Shown here piece after piece: positions 17,940 to 25,718 of a DNA stretch of 33,603 nucleotides. The stretch lies in assembly GCA_016782865.1 (NCBI GenBank), contig JADHXR010000087.1:1-33603 (forward strand). The letters run 5' to 3'. Source of the stretch: Phycisphaerae bacterium (GTDB lineage Bacteria; Planctomycetota; Phycisphaerae; Sedimentisphaerales; Anaerobacaceae). The notes under the pieces were generated by a model, which saw only the letters and a program-made list of their open reading frames with translations, did not search any database and was not told the origin of the DNA. Each line of letters begins with the position of its first letter. The first letter of the stretch is position 1. The translations under genes and the position numbers were made by a program.

Positions 17940-19673
17940 ATGAAATCACCAGGCTCTTGCAGAATCGTGGTGTTAGTCATCCCAGTCATTGTTCTTGCGA
18001 TCGGTGTGATTTCCTGTTCACCCGGCAAAACAGACGATCCGGCGGGAAAGACACACTCGGCCTCTTTCGCGGGTCATCCAGAGAATGGACTGGCCCTCAC
18101 TCCGCCGATGGGGTGGAATAGCTGGAATGCCTTCGAGGCCGATATAGACGAGCAGAAGATCAGGCAGATTGCAGATGCGATGGTGGATTCGGGGATGAGG
18201 GATGCAGGTTACACCTACCTTGTTCTGGACGATGGCTGGATGGCGGCCAACCGTGACGGCGAAGGAAATCTGGTTGCGGATCCGAACAAATTTCCCAGTG
18301 GCATGAAAGCTATCGGCGATTATATTCACAGCAAGGGATTGAAGTTTGGCATTTACGAAGACCGCGGGCACTCCACCTGTCAGCAACTTCCGGGCAGTTT
18401 CAAACACGAACAGGCCGACATGAGTATATTTGCCTCCTGGGGGGTCGATTACATCAAATTGGACAGTTGTTTTGCCGAGAGCAACGGCAGGCTGAGCACC
18501 GAAGATTATGCGATCTACAGGAACTGTATCACAAATACAGGCAGGCCGATCGTATTGAGCATATCCGACTTCGGCAACGGAGCGTGGGCATGGGGTGGCA
18601 AAGAGACGGCCCAATTGTGGCGAACCTCCAACGACATATACCCGTGGATGGATTCGGTGTATGCCTGCGCCGAGACGTCGGCCGGGGATCGCTCCATACA
18701 TCCGGCATTCAACGGTTTATGGCAATTCGCCGGGCCCGGTCACTGGAACGACCCTGACATGTTACAGGTCGGAAATCTAAAGAGTGACATCGAGGACAGG
18801 GCCCATTTCAGTCTGTGGTGCATCTTGGCGGCGCCCCTGATGGCGGGTAACGATTTGAGGTCCATGTCGGATGGCGTCAGAAGAATACTGACCGCTCCGG
18901 AGGTTATCAAAGTGAACCAGGATGCGAGAGGCATCCAGGGATACAAAGTGTACGACGGCGGCGAGAAGGAAATATATAACAAGCCCTTGCAGGACGGTAC
19001 GACAGCCGTCCTGTTGCTCAATAAGGGACGAAAGCCGGCCGACATTACTGTCACCTGGGACAAGATAGGACTTTCAGGCCGCCAGAAGGTCACAGATTTG
19101 TGGGCGGCAAAAGACCTTGGCCAGTTCACCGACTCCTTCACCGTCCGCGGTCTTGGCCGGCATGGCCACCTGCTGATAAAGGTAGGATCGGCGGGCCCTC
19201 CGCTCGCTGCGCCAAAACCTGTTTTGCCGCATGAATACATGGTGACAGGCAGCGGCATGACGTATCTGAGCGATCTCTATTATATCTGGAGGCGCGGCAA
19301 TGTCCCCAAGAGCGACAAGAACTACAACGACGATCCAATTGTTATTGACGGCGTAAGATACGGCAAAGGGCTGGGCTGCAAAGGCAACTCCAGAGTCATG
19401 TATAAATTGAACGGCAAGGCCCTCAGATTCAAGACCGCCGTCGGGCTGGACGATTCATACGCGGGCGGCGGAACAGGAAGATTTCGCATCTACAATGAAG
19501 ACTTCTTCGGCAACAGAATCCTCTTCGACAGCGGCAAGATGGAGCAAGGTGCTGCGCCCAAGCTCGTTGACCTGGACGTGACAGGCGTAATATGCCTGTT
19601 ATTGTCGTTCGAAGGCAAAGATGTGCCTGGCAATTGGGCTGACGCCCGGGCCGTTGCGTTGAACAATGAGTAG
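17940..19673 (+). CDS. GH27 alpha-galactosidase-type lipoprotein with C-terminal NPCBM domain
   Basis: 577 residues from the ATG at 17940, chosen because TAAGGA lies 8 bases upstream and the protein then starts with a lipoprotein signal (hydrophobic core ending GVISC, lipobox VISC). The GH27 barrel begins at LTPPMGWNSWN and includes YLVLDDGWM. Asp175 in IKLDSC fits the catalytic nucleophile and Asp232 in WRTSNDIY the acid/base; their spacing of 57 is close to the family norm. A beta-sandwich domain follows, then an NPCBM domain (about 465-577: VIDGVRYGKGLGCKGNS, FKTAVGLDDSY, LFDSGKM) likely to bind a glycan. Predicted reaction: release of terminal alpha-galactose, or the related beta-L-arabinopyranose, from polysaccharides or oligosaccharides at the membrane face or outside the cell. 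It is transcribed alone and divergent from the PepSY-like unit. Confidence 0.94.
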   Translation: MKSPGSCRIVVLVIPVIVLAIGVISCSPGKTDDPAGKTHSASFAGHPENGLALTPPMGWNSWNAFEADIDEQKIRQIADAMVDSGMRDAGYTYLVLDDGWMAANRDGEGNLVADPNKFPSGMKAIGDYIHSKGLKFGIYEDRGHSTCQQLPGSFKHEQADMSIFASWGVDYIKLDSCFAESNGRLSTEDYAIYRNCITNTGRPIVLSISDFGNGAWAWGGKETAQLWRTSNDIYPWMDSVYACAETSAGDRSIHPAFNGLWQFAGPGHWNDPDMLQVGNLKSDIEDRAHFSLWCILAAPLMAGNDLRSMSDGVRRILTAPEVIKVNQDARGIQGYKVYDGGEKEIYNKPLQDGTTAVLLLNKGRKPADITVTWDKIGLSGRQKVTDLWAAKDLGQFTDSFTVRGLGRHGHLLIKVGSAGPPLAAPKPVLPHEYMVTGSGMTYLSDLYYIWRRGNVPKSDKNYNDDPIVIDGVRYGKGLGCKGNSRVMYKLNGKALRFKTAVGLDDSYAGGGTGRFRIYNEDFFGNRILFDSGKMEQGAAPKLVDLDVTGVICLLLSFEGKDVPGNWADARAVALNNE

Positions 19674-19787
19674 ACAGGCAAAAGAAAGGCTGGTATTCTG
19701 TGCAGATTCTGAGAAGAATGTCTGGCTGAACAGTATCTGAGCGCCTTGAAGAAATAGAACCAAAGGCAACGACCGGAGTGCTTCTGG

Positions 19788-21212
19788 CTACAGCGTCCAC
19801 CCGTCACGGTAAGGCGGGTCGACGAATCTATTTGCGTCAGCGTGATTGGTCACCCGCATGGCTTCGGCGTCCCATGCGAGGACGCGTTTTGTTCGCAGGG
19901 CGAGTGCGCCGAGCAGCGCCATCTCCGTCATTTCGCATCCGAACTCAATTGGGCAGACGGTGCGCGTACCGGTTTTGCACGCCTTGATCCATTCGCCGTA
20001 GTGATCGTTGCATCTATACATGGTCTTGTCGGGTTGCTGGAAGCCACGGAACTTCTTCTCGGGCAGCAGCAGACCTCCTGCAATGCCGCGACTGCGTCCG
20101 AAGGGATTGCCCCCGGCGTAGCCGGTCAGCAGCTTGCCCTGCTCTGACACAAAGAGAAGCCCGGTATCGGGCAACTGCACGCTGTTGTCGAGTTCGAGCG
20201 GGCGATGCGGTTTCATGCCGCCGTCGTACCAGTGGACGGTCAGCGGGGGAAGATCGTCCCTTGCGCCAAATTGCCAGGTGACAGTGTTGGCGTGACTCTG
20301 GCACTCGGGGGTCGAGACGAATTGGAAAAAGCCCTTATGGCGGATCGAACTGCGGGCATAGACCGTAGTCGGGGCGCCGAGCTTAAGCTCCTTGAAGTAC
20401 GCGTGGAGCGTATGACAGGCCATGTCGCCGACTGTCCCTGAGCCGAAATCCCACCAGGTGCGCCAGTTGCTGGGGTGGTACGCCGAGTGATACGGGCGGT
20501 ACGGCGCAGGGCCGATCCAGAGGTCCCAATCCATGCCGGGCGGCGGAGTTTGTTCTTCGGTGGGCCTGACGAGCGAGCACGGATACGCCGGGTGGTTGCA
20601 CCAAATGTGCAGCTCCCGGATCGGGCCGATTACTCCGGACGTCACCAGCTCGGTCGTGCTTCGCGACGGTTCACAGCCGGACGACTGAACACTCGATTTG
20701 GTCACTAGGTGCGGAGCGTCGAGCACCGCCTGTCGCACCTTCCTCGCCTCGGCAATGCTGTGCGTTATAGGCTTGGCGCAATAGATGTGCTTGTTGAGTC
20801 TTATCGCCTCGGTCACAAGCACCGCGTGCGTGTGGTCGGGCGTGGCGATGATAAGCGCGTCGAAGTTGTCGGCCTCTTTCTCGAACATCTTTCGGTAATC
20901 ATGGTAGGTTGTAGCGCGGGGAAAACGCTTGAAGACTTTGCCCGCAAGGTTATGGTCGAGATCGCACAGTGCGACTATGTTCTCGTGCCGGCACTCGCCC
21001 AGATAGTTCTGGCCCATCCCGCCGACACCAACGCCGGCGATTCGCAGCCTCTCGCTCGGCGCCTGATTGCCGGGGCCTCCGAGGACAAAACGCGGTACGA
21101 TGATCGGCGCCGCAAGACCGGCGGCAAGCAGATTGCGTCTGGATACCCGCCCGCCCGCGCTGTTGTGCGGATTTTTGGAATGGTTTGAACTGCTCCTCTT
21201 GCTCGCTGACAT
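19788..21212 (-). CDS. Tat-exported Gfo/Idh/MocA-family oxidoreductase
   Basis: 474 residues. A twin-arginine signal SRRNLLAAGLAAP (24-36) precedes the Rossmann motif GVGVGGMG (60-67), the second-strand acid CDLD, and TPDHTH. The catalytic-lysine motif EKP appears as CAKP (Lys147). The substrate domain has WDLWIGPAP and WWDFGSGTVGDMACH, typical of planctomycete secreted members. The family uses NAD(P) to oxidise or reduce sugars and cyclitols; in exported members the cofactor is thought to be folded in before Tat transport. AGGAGG lies 8 bases upstream of the ATG. The gene starts 26 bases after the end of the SGNH hydrolase gene, so it is probably the last gene of the minus-strand operon. It is clearly related to the gene at 32159-33603 but divergent from it. 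Confidence 0.93.
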   Translation of the reverse strand: MSASKRSSSNHSKNPHNSAGGRVSRRNLLAAGLAAPIIVPRFVLGGPGNQAPSERLRIAGVGVGGMGQNYLGECRHENIVALCDLDHNLAGKVFKRFPRATTYHDYRKMFEKEADNFDALIIATPDHTHAVLVTEAIRLNKHIYCAKPITHSIAEARKVRQAVLDAPHLVTKSSVQSSGCEPSRSTTELVTSGVIGPIRELHIWCNHPAYPCSLVRPTEEQTPPPGMDWDLWIGPAPYRPYHSAYHPSNWRTWWDFGSGTVGDMACHTLHAYFKELKLGAPTTVYARSSIRHKGFFQFVSTPECQSHANTVTWQFGARDDLPPLTVHWYDGGMKPHRPLELDNSVQLPDTGLLFVSEQGKLLTGYAGGNPFGRSRGIAGGLLLPEKKFRGFQQPDKTMYRCNDHYGEWIKACKTGTRTVCPIEFGCEMTEMALLGALALRTKRVLAWDAEAMRVTNHADANRFVDPPYRDGWTL

Positions 21213-21238
21213 TTCAAAAGCCTCCTTTTTGAGCCGGA

Positions 21239-22642
21239 CTATCGGCCGGCAGTCTCAGCTTCAATGCGGATGGTATGTCGAACTGGCTTAAACGCCACCT
21301 TTATAGCTTTGGCCAGCGGCTCGCGGGCTTTCTCGGTCAAAGCGACGGTCATGTCCATATCCACCTTGCCTTCTTCACCGTGGAACAGCCTCTTGATCTG
21401 TTTCGTCTCGTAGGTCTGCTTCTTCAGTACGGCTTCATCCACACTATTGAACGCTTCGCTGAAAGGGTTAACGTGAAAATCATCCGCAAGGTTTATTCCC
21501 TTGGCCAACTCCGCGGCGCGGTAACTTTTCGCGGCCTCACCCCATGTGACTCGATACCGCTGCGCCTTGCCGTTGCGAGCCACGAGCATGAATCGATTCA
21601 ACTGCTCATTGAATGAAACCAGAGCCATGCCGGAGCGAATGCTGGAATCCTTATCCGATTCCCCCTTGGCACAGAACGGGTACTTCTCGCTCTCCAACTG
21701 AACTTGGCTGCGGTTGGCCGAGAGAACTCGGTGCCCGGCGGAGGCTTGGGCGGCGCCTGAAGTCAGATCTACGGTGATTGTCCCGATGTCCCCGTCCAGT
21801 CCCATGGCTTTTAGAAAGGCCCACGCCATCACGAGCTGGCCCGACCAGCCGGGATGGACGCCGTCCTTGCCCGAGATCATGTAATCGGGGCCATATTTCT
21901 GCTGCGCGTTGAACCCGGCAACCAGCATCGAAAGAAAGACGTCGGCAAAAGCCACCTGCTCGGCGCGGGCCAGCCTGACATCAATGTTGCGCAGCTCCAG
22001 CAGGCTGAGATTCAAATCGCCAAACGTCCCCCGGGCCTCCCTGACCCAGGACGGCATCTTGCCCACCGTCCCGGGCGATCCCTGGATAACTCGGACACCT
22101 TGCTCTTTGAACTTGCGAATAATTGCCTGCGAACTCTTCTTATAGGTCTGGCCAAACTCCGGCTTGTACGGTTGGTATCGATGATCGTTCATGCCATAAC
22201 AGGTGGTGGCAATTGTCGGATTGAATCTCAGCACGTCACTTTCCATCCGATAGTGAAAGAACGGGGCAACTTCTCCGCTCCAGCCGTACTGCCTGACGGT
22301 GACTTCCAACTGGGGCACGCAAACAGTCAGATACGTTTCGATGATCCTCGAATACATCTTCTGCTCCGTGATCGAGTCACCGCAGATCGCGAGCCGGTCT
22401 CCTTTTCTCAGCAGCAGGCTCTCGGTGACAGGCGCTTCAATAGGGTTGAACGGAGCGAAATACGGATCGCCAGGCAGTTCTTGGAGTTCCTCGGGTTCCT
22501 TGATAAAAAGGCTGTACAAACCTCCGTTAGGCGCCGCCAGTTTCTGGCTGAACTGCGTCTGGCCCTGGCATGTCACTTGGGTGTCCGTCAGGCCGCAAAC
22601 CAGGACGACCACAAAAACTAAAATCCAATACCGTGTTCTCAT
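21239..22642 (-). CDS. Secreted SGNH/GDSL hydrolase (probable carbohydrate esterase)
   Basis: 467 residues with an N-terminal signal peptide (hydrophobic core 6-18, possible cleavage near TCQG). SGNH blocks are visible: GDSIT with nucleophile Ser90, the Gly of QYGWSG near 120-123, Asn152 in YGMNDH, and DGVHPG with Asp260 and His263. This is a complete Ser/Asp/His triad. The C-terminal 170 residues or so form an extension beyond the esterase fold. Predicted role: removal of acetyl or other acyl groups from polysaccharides outside the cytoplasm. The ATG overlaps by one base the out-of-frame end of the broken esterase gene upstream; AAAGGAG lies 10 bases before it. Part of the minus-strand polysaccharide operon. 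Confidence 0.92.
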   Translation of the reverse strand: MRTRYWILVFVVVLVCGLTDTQVTCQGQTQFSQKLAAPNGGLYSLFIKEPEELQELPGDPYFAPFNPIEAPVTESLLLRKGDRLAICGDSITEQKMYSRIIETYLTVCVPQLEVTVRQYGWSGEVAPFFHYRMESDVLRFNPTIATTCYGMNDHRYQPYKPEFGQTYKKSSQAIIRKFKEQGVRVIQGSPGTVGKMPSWVREARGTFGDLNLSLLELRNIDVRLARAEQVAFADVFLSMLVAGFNAQQKYGPDYMISGKDGVHPGWSGQLVMAWAFLKAMGLDGDIGTITVDLTSGAAQASAGHRVLSANRSQVQLESEKYPFCAKGESDKDSSIRSGMALVSFNEQLNRFMLVARNGKAQRYRVTWGEAAKSYRAAELAKGINLADDFHVNPFSEAFNSVDEAVLKKQTYETKQIKRLFHGEEGKVDMDMTVALTEKAREPLAKAIKVAFKPVRHTIRIEAETAGR

Positions 22643-22649
22643 TACACTT

Positions 22650-23115
22650 CTACTCCTTTCTCTCTGCGCCCATCAATTCCAGTATCGCTTCGCCGAAAGC
22701 TCTGCCGATCTTCGAAAAGGTGATTGCGCTTCCGAGATAGTGATAACCGTAGTCCGAACCTACCTTGTTCGTGAAAGTGGTTTGCGACCGTGTTGCCAAA
22801 CTCCAATTCCGGCCCGATGTACCCCGGAGAACCGAAGCCGACGGTGAGGTTACCTCTCCTGTTGAGAAAGTTGATCCAGACGTCATCGCGCACCACCCAC
22901 TTGCCGTCCTTCTTGAGGTGTTTGAAGAAATCCCTCGTCTCAGGCTGCTCGGCCTGATACTCCAGCAACGACATTTTAGCCTTGCCTTCCATATTGGACT
23001 GGCCGGCCAATATGAAAACCTTTACTTTTCCCGAGGTCTCCGCTCCCAGTGGCAGGGCACTCAGCAGACAAACCATCAGGCCCAGAACTGCAACGAATGC
23101 TAATCTTGGTTTCAC
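22650..23115 (-). pseudogene. Sialate O-acetylesterase-type carbohydrate esterase broken by internal deletion
   Basis: The GTG at 23115 has GGAGGA 8 bases upstream and opens a secreted protein: signal peptide, then VFILAGQSNMEG with the nucleophile Ser, WVVRDDVW, and GPELEFGNTVANHF. After about residue 120 the similarity stops. In the next frame the typical C-terminal end of the same family follows at once (YGYHYLGSAITFSKIGRAF...LELMG) and stops at TAG 22650-22652. The central part, roughly 100-130 residues in relatives, is missing, and the junction near 22753-22764 is out of frame. As it stands, the frame reads on to 22642 and makes a 157-residue product lacking the core and the C-terminal catalytic residues. 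The break leaves the good ribosome site and the downstream gene intact. The deletion could also be an assembly error. Confidence 0.8.
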
Positions 23116-23273
23116 AGTCTCTTTCCTCCGTTTTTCGATCTTCCCTTTTCAAGCCTGTCGGGGCGTAAACATAGATGCTCATTCACGTTTCTAATCAAAC
23201 AGAATATCATGCACGACTCAAAAGCTCAAGCTCTCACATTGCCGCCGGTCACAGCTCAATAAAAGTGTCGGCA

Positions 23274-25718
23274 TCACTGCTGCGATCGTACGCCTGCGAG
23301 ATACCCCCAAATGTAGGCGTTTTGCGCCATCGGTTTCTGAACCGTGAACTCGCACATGATCGGATACCAGAATACATCCCAGTACGCTTCGAGGATGGGC
23401 CACCTTTCAGGCGCCGGAAAGCAGTGGGGTCGAATAATCGCCCCGCTGAAAGTGTCATTACTCGTCGGGTCAATCGGACCAAAGACGGTGATTCCCTCCG
23501 GCGGCAGTTGTCCCGTATGGCGGCTGTCCAGATGCAACGGATTGCGAGGCCATCTGTGACCGAGATGCGTGGTGTAGCATAGGTTAAGGGGATTGGCGCC
23601 CAGGCCGCTCTGGCATGACAGCACGATGGCGCGCAGATATTTTTCGTCGTCCGTGATTCGATGCGCACGAACCAAACTGATTGCATCGGAGACACTCAGG
23701 CTTGTGTTCGGCGGCGCCCAATCATTCTTGGTCCAGCGAAAGGCGGTTCGCGATTGGGTCCGCAGGCGATCCTGCGCCTCTTTGAGAATCGCTTGTCGGC
23801 AGAATCCCTGCAGTTGCTTGTCCACACCCCTCCGGTGGGTATTGACGTAAGCCCAGGCGGCCTCGCTTTGCTCATGACTCTTCCAGACGTACAGGTCAAC
23901 TCCTGACTTGTTAAGCCTGGTGGTTTCGACAAACACATGGTGCCATTTTGAATTGCCCGTCAGGCGGAACAACTCGGCGGCGGCATGATTTCGCTTGTCT
24001 CTGACATCGCTGTGATTGTCCATTCGCTCGATCTTGACGCCGTTGACGGTGTAAGAGGCTCTCCGCTGTGCCCGCTTCGCGTAATCGGCCTCGGCCCATT
24101 CCATGGCTTTGATCGCACTTACCTCGTACGTTTGAGCCAACTCGCCATGTCCCAGTGACTTCAATACCACCGCTGCCTTGGCGGCAACAGCCGCATAATA
24201 GAAGCTCGACCAGCTTGCCGGCGCGTAGGCCAGAATCGTCAACGATTCCTGCCAGCTTGTCTCGCCGAAATTGGGATGCTCCTCGGATTCGATTCCGCCG
24301 CGAATTCCGCCTTGGGGCGTTTGGGTTCGCCTGTAGAAATCCAGGTTGAACAGCGCCTCGTCGATCACGTCGCCCAGCCGGTTCCGCGATTCTGGGATGC
24401 CGAGAGACAGCGATTGGAAGAAAGAAGGAAACTGCTCGGCCAGATCGAGCAAATACACCGACGAAATCAGATGCTGAATTCGCCGGTCCCAATCACCGGC
24501 GTCCATGTATCCTCCCCACACGCCGGTGAGCAGCTTGTCGGTTTTTCCCGCGACAAGGTTACGGAAATTCGACGGGTCCGATTGGCTGAGCCCGTTTCGG
24601 GTGTCCATCAATCGAGTAGTCGAAGTATACACCTTCACGCCGTCATCCGGATGAAACGGACGGGGGCGTTTGAAATCGGTGTAAGGGGCCCCGAGTTCAA
24701 CCCCGCTGCGCTGGTGATAAAATCCCCGGGCGGAGGTTCTAAAGGCATTCTTCCAGACTTGCCTGTCGATGCTAAACGGATAGGAGCAGCCTATCCCCTC
24801 GACGCATACCCTGTACCGGCCCGGCCGGTTGAAACTGGTAAAGTCCATCTCATAGACATCGGTCGAGTTGAAATTTCGCTTGTAGGCGTCTTCGTTCTTC
24901 TCGGTGGCGGACTTTGAAAGTGAAGTTTTGCCCGAGTGGACAATTGCCTCTGTCCTGTCGTCGACAACATGAAAACGCAAGTCGTCACCATACTTCAGGC
25001 CCCCGCCGTTTCCCATCCAGCACGAAAGGAACGCCACCTTGGCCGGGTCGTCCGGATGGAATCCGATGTGAGAAACGTGCACCGCTTCACTTCGCATTCT
25101 GAACTGCTCAGACATGAACTCCCTGCTGGGAAATTGGTCCCCTGCAAAAGAAATCTCATACTTGACATCTGTGTGCAGCGGATGTGGGAGTACGAGATAC
25201 ACGTGATGTTCGATCGGGGCCTGGAATTTCCAGTCGTCGGTTCGCGCTACGCCGGTCGGCCTGCTCTTGCGATGAACCTTGACGGGAGTAAGCTTGCGCC
25301 GATAGCGGACATCTGTCGCCGACTCGATCCAATAGCTCGCCTTGTTATCAGCCCATTTGGTATCCAAAAGTTCTCCGGTGAAGGTATCGAACGGACGAAG
25401 AATGTCGCCATCCGGGCCTATGACTACTCCGATCTTCTTACCATTACGATAAAGATAGCGTCCGTTTCCGCGTTCCCTGATGACATCACCGTCCAGCTTG
25501 ACATACCGAACCTGTTTGCCAACATTGACCCGGCCCGCCAGAATGACAATTTCAATGACATCCGGCGCCGCCATACCGACAAACTCGATTGTCGGCGACG
25601 CTTCGACAAGACAACTTGACATAACAAAAGACACGATCGTCAACAATTTGCGGACACTTGCCGAGCCAACCGGCGTCGCAGCATTGTTCATCCTGATTAC
25701 CCCGTCATGCGGCGTCAT
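23274..25718 (-). CDS. Glycoside hydrolase family 9 (endoglucanase-type) with N-terminal Ig-like domain
   Basis: 814 residues from the ATG at 25718, whose ATGA overlaps the stop of the propeller gene (translational coupling); an ATG at 25733 and one at 25691 are alternatives. The N terminus holds a signal-like hydrophobic stretch (LLTIVSFVMSSCLVEA). A beta-rich region spans about 45-205, a CelD-type Ig domain about 213-310 (VHVSHIGFHPDDPAKVAFLS), and the GH9 catalytic domain runs to the end. GGYMDAGDWDRR supplies Asp406 and Asp409 (catalytic base region), GANPLNLCYTTHLGHR the conserved His loop, and Glu790 in CEFTVQKPMAQN fits the catalytic acid near the C terminus. The family hydrolyses beta-1,4-glucans, xyloglucan or related glycans with inversion. 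Second gene of the operon. Confidence 0.92.
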   Translation of the reverse strand: MTPHDGVIRMNNAATPVGSASVRKLLTIVSFVMSSCLVEASPTIEFVGMAAPDVIEIVILAGRVNVGKQVRYVKLDGDVIRERGNGRYLYRNGKKIGVVIGPDGDILRPFDTFTGELLDTKWADNKASYWIESATDVRYRRKLTPVKVHRKSRPTGVARTDDWKFQAPIEHHVYLVLPHPLHTDVKYEISFAGDQFPSREFMSEQFRMRSEAVHVSHIGFHPDDPAKVAFLSCWMGNGGGLKYGDDLRFHVVDDRTEAIVHSGKTSLSKSATEKNEDAYKRNFNSTDVYEMDFTSFNRPGRYRVCVEGIGCSYPFSIDRQVWKNAFRTSARGFYHQRSGVELGAPYTDFKRPRPFHPDDGVKVYTSTTRLMDTRNGLSQSDPSNFRNLVAGKTDKLLTGVWGGYMDAGDWDRRIQHLISSVYLLDLAEQFPSFFQSLSLGIPESRNRLGDVIDEALFNLDFYRRTQTPQGGIRGGIESEEHPNFGETSWQESLTILAYAPASWSSFYYAAVAAKAAVVLKSLGHGELAQTYEVSAIKAMEWAEADYAKRAQRRASYTVNGVKIERMDNHSDVRDKRNHAAAELFRLTGNSKWHHVFVETTRLNKSGVDLYVWKSHEQSEAAWAYVNTHRRGVDKQLQGFCRQAILKEAQDRLRTQSRTAFRWTKNDWAPPNTSLSVSDAISLVRAHRITDDEKYLRAIVLSCQSGLGANPLNLCYTTHLGHRWPRNPLHLDSRHTGQLPPEGITVFGPIDPTSNDTFSGAIIRPHCFPAPERWPILEAYWDVFWYPIMCEFTVQKPMAQNAYIWGYLAGVRSQQ

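Noticed and set aside
17884..19699. Direct repeat tggtattctg on both sides of the GH27 gene as a target duplication
   Set aside because: Only 10 bases match, no inverted ends are present, and the gene has native-looking signals.
19703..19724. Bidirectional terminator between GH27 and oxidoreductase genes
   Set aside because: The stem is AT-rich and bulged with no adjacent T-run; not better than chance.
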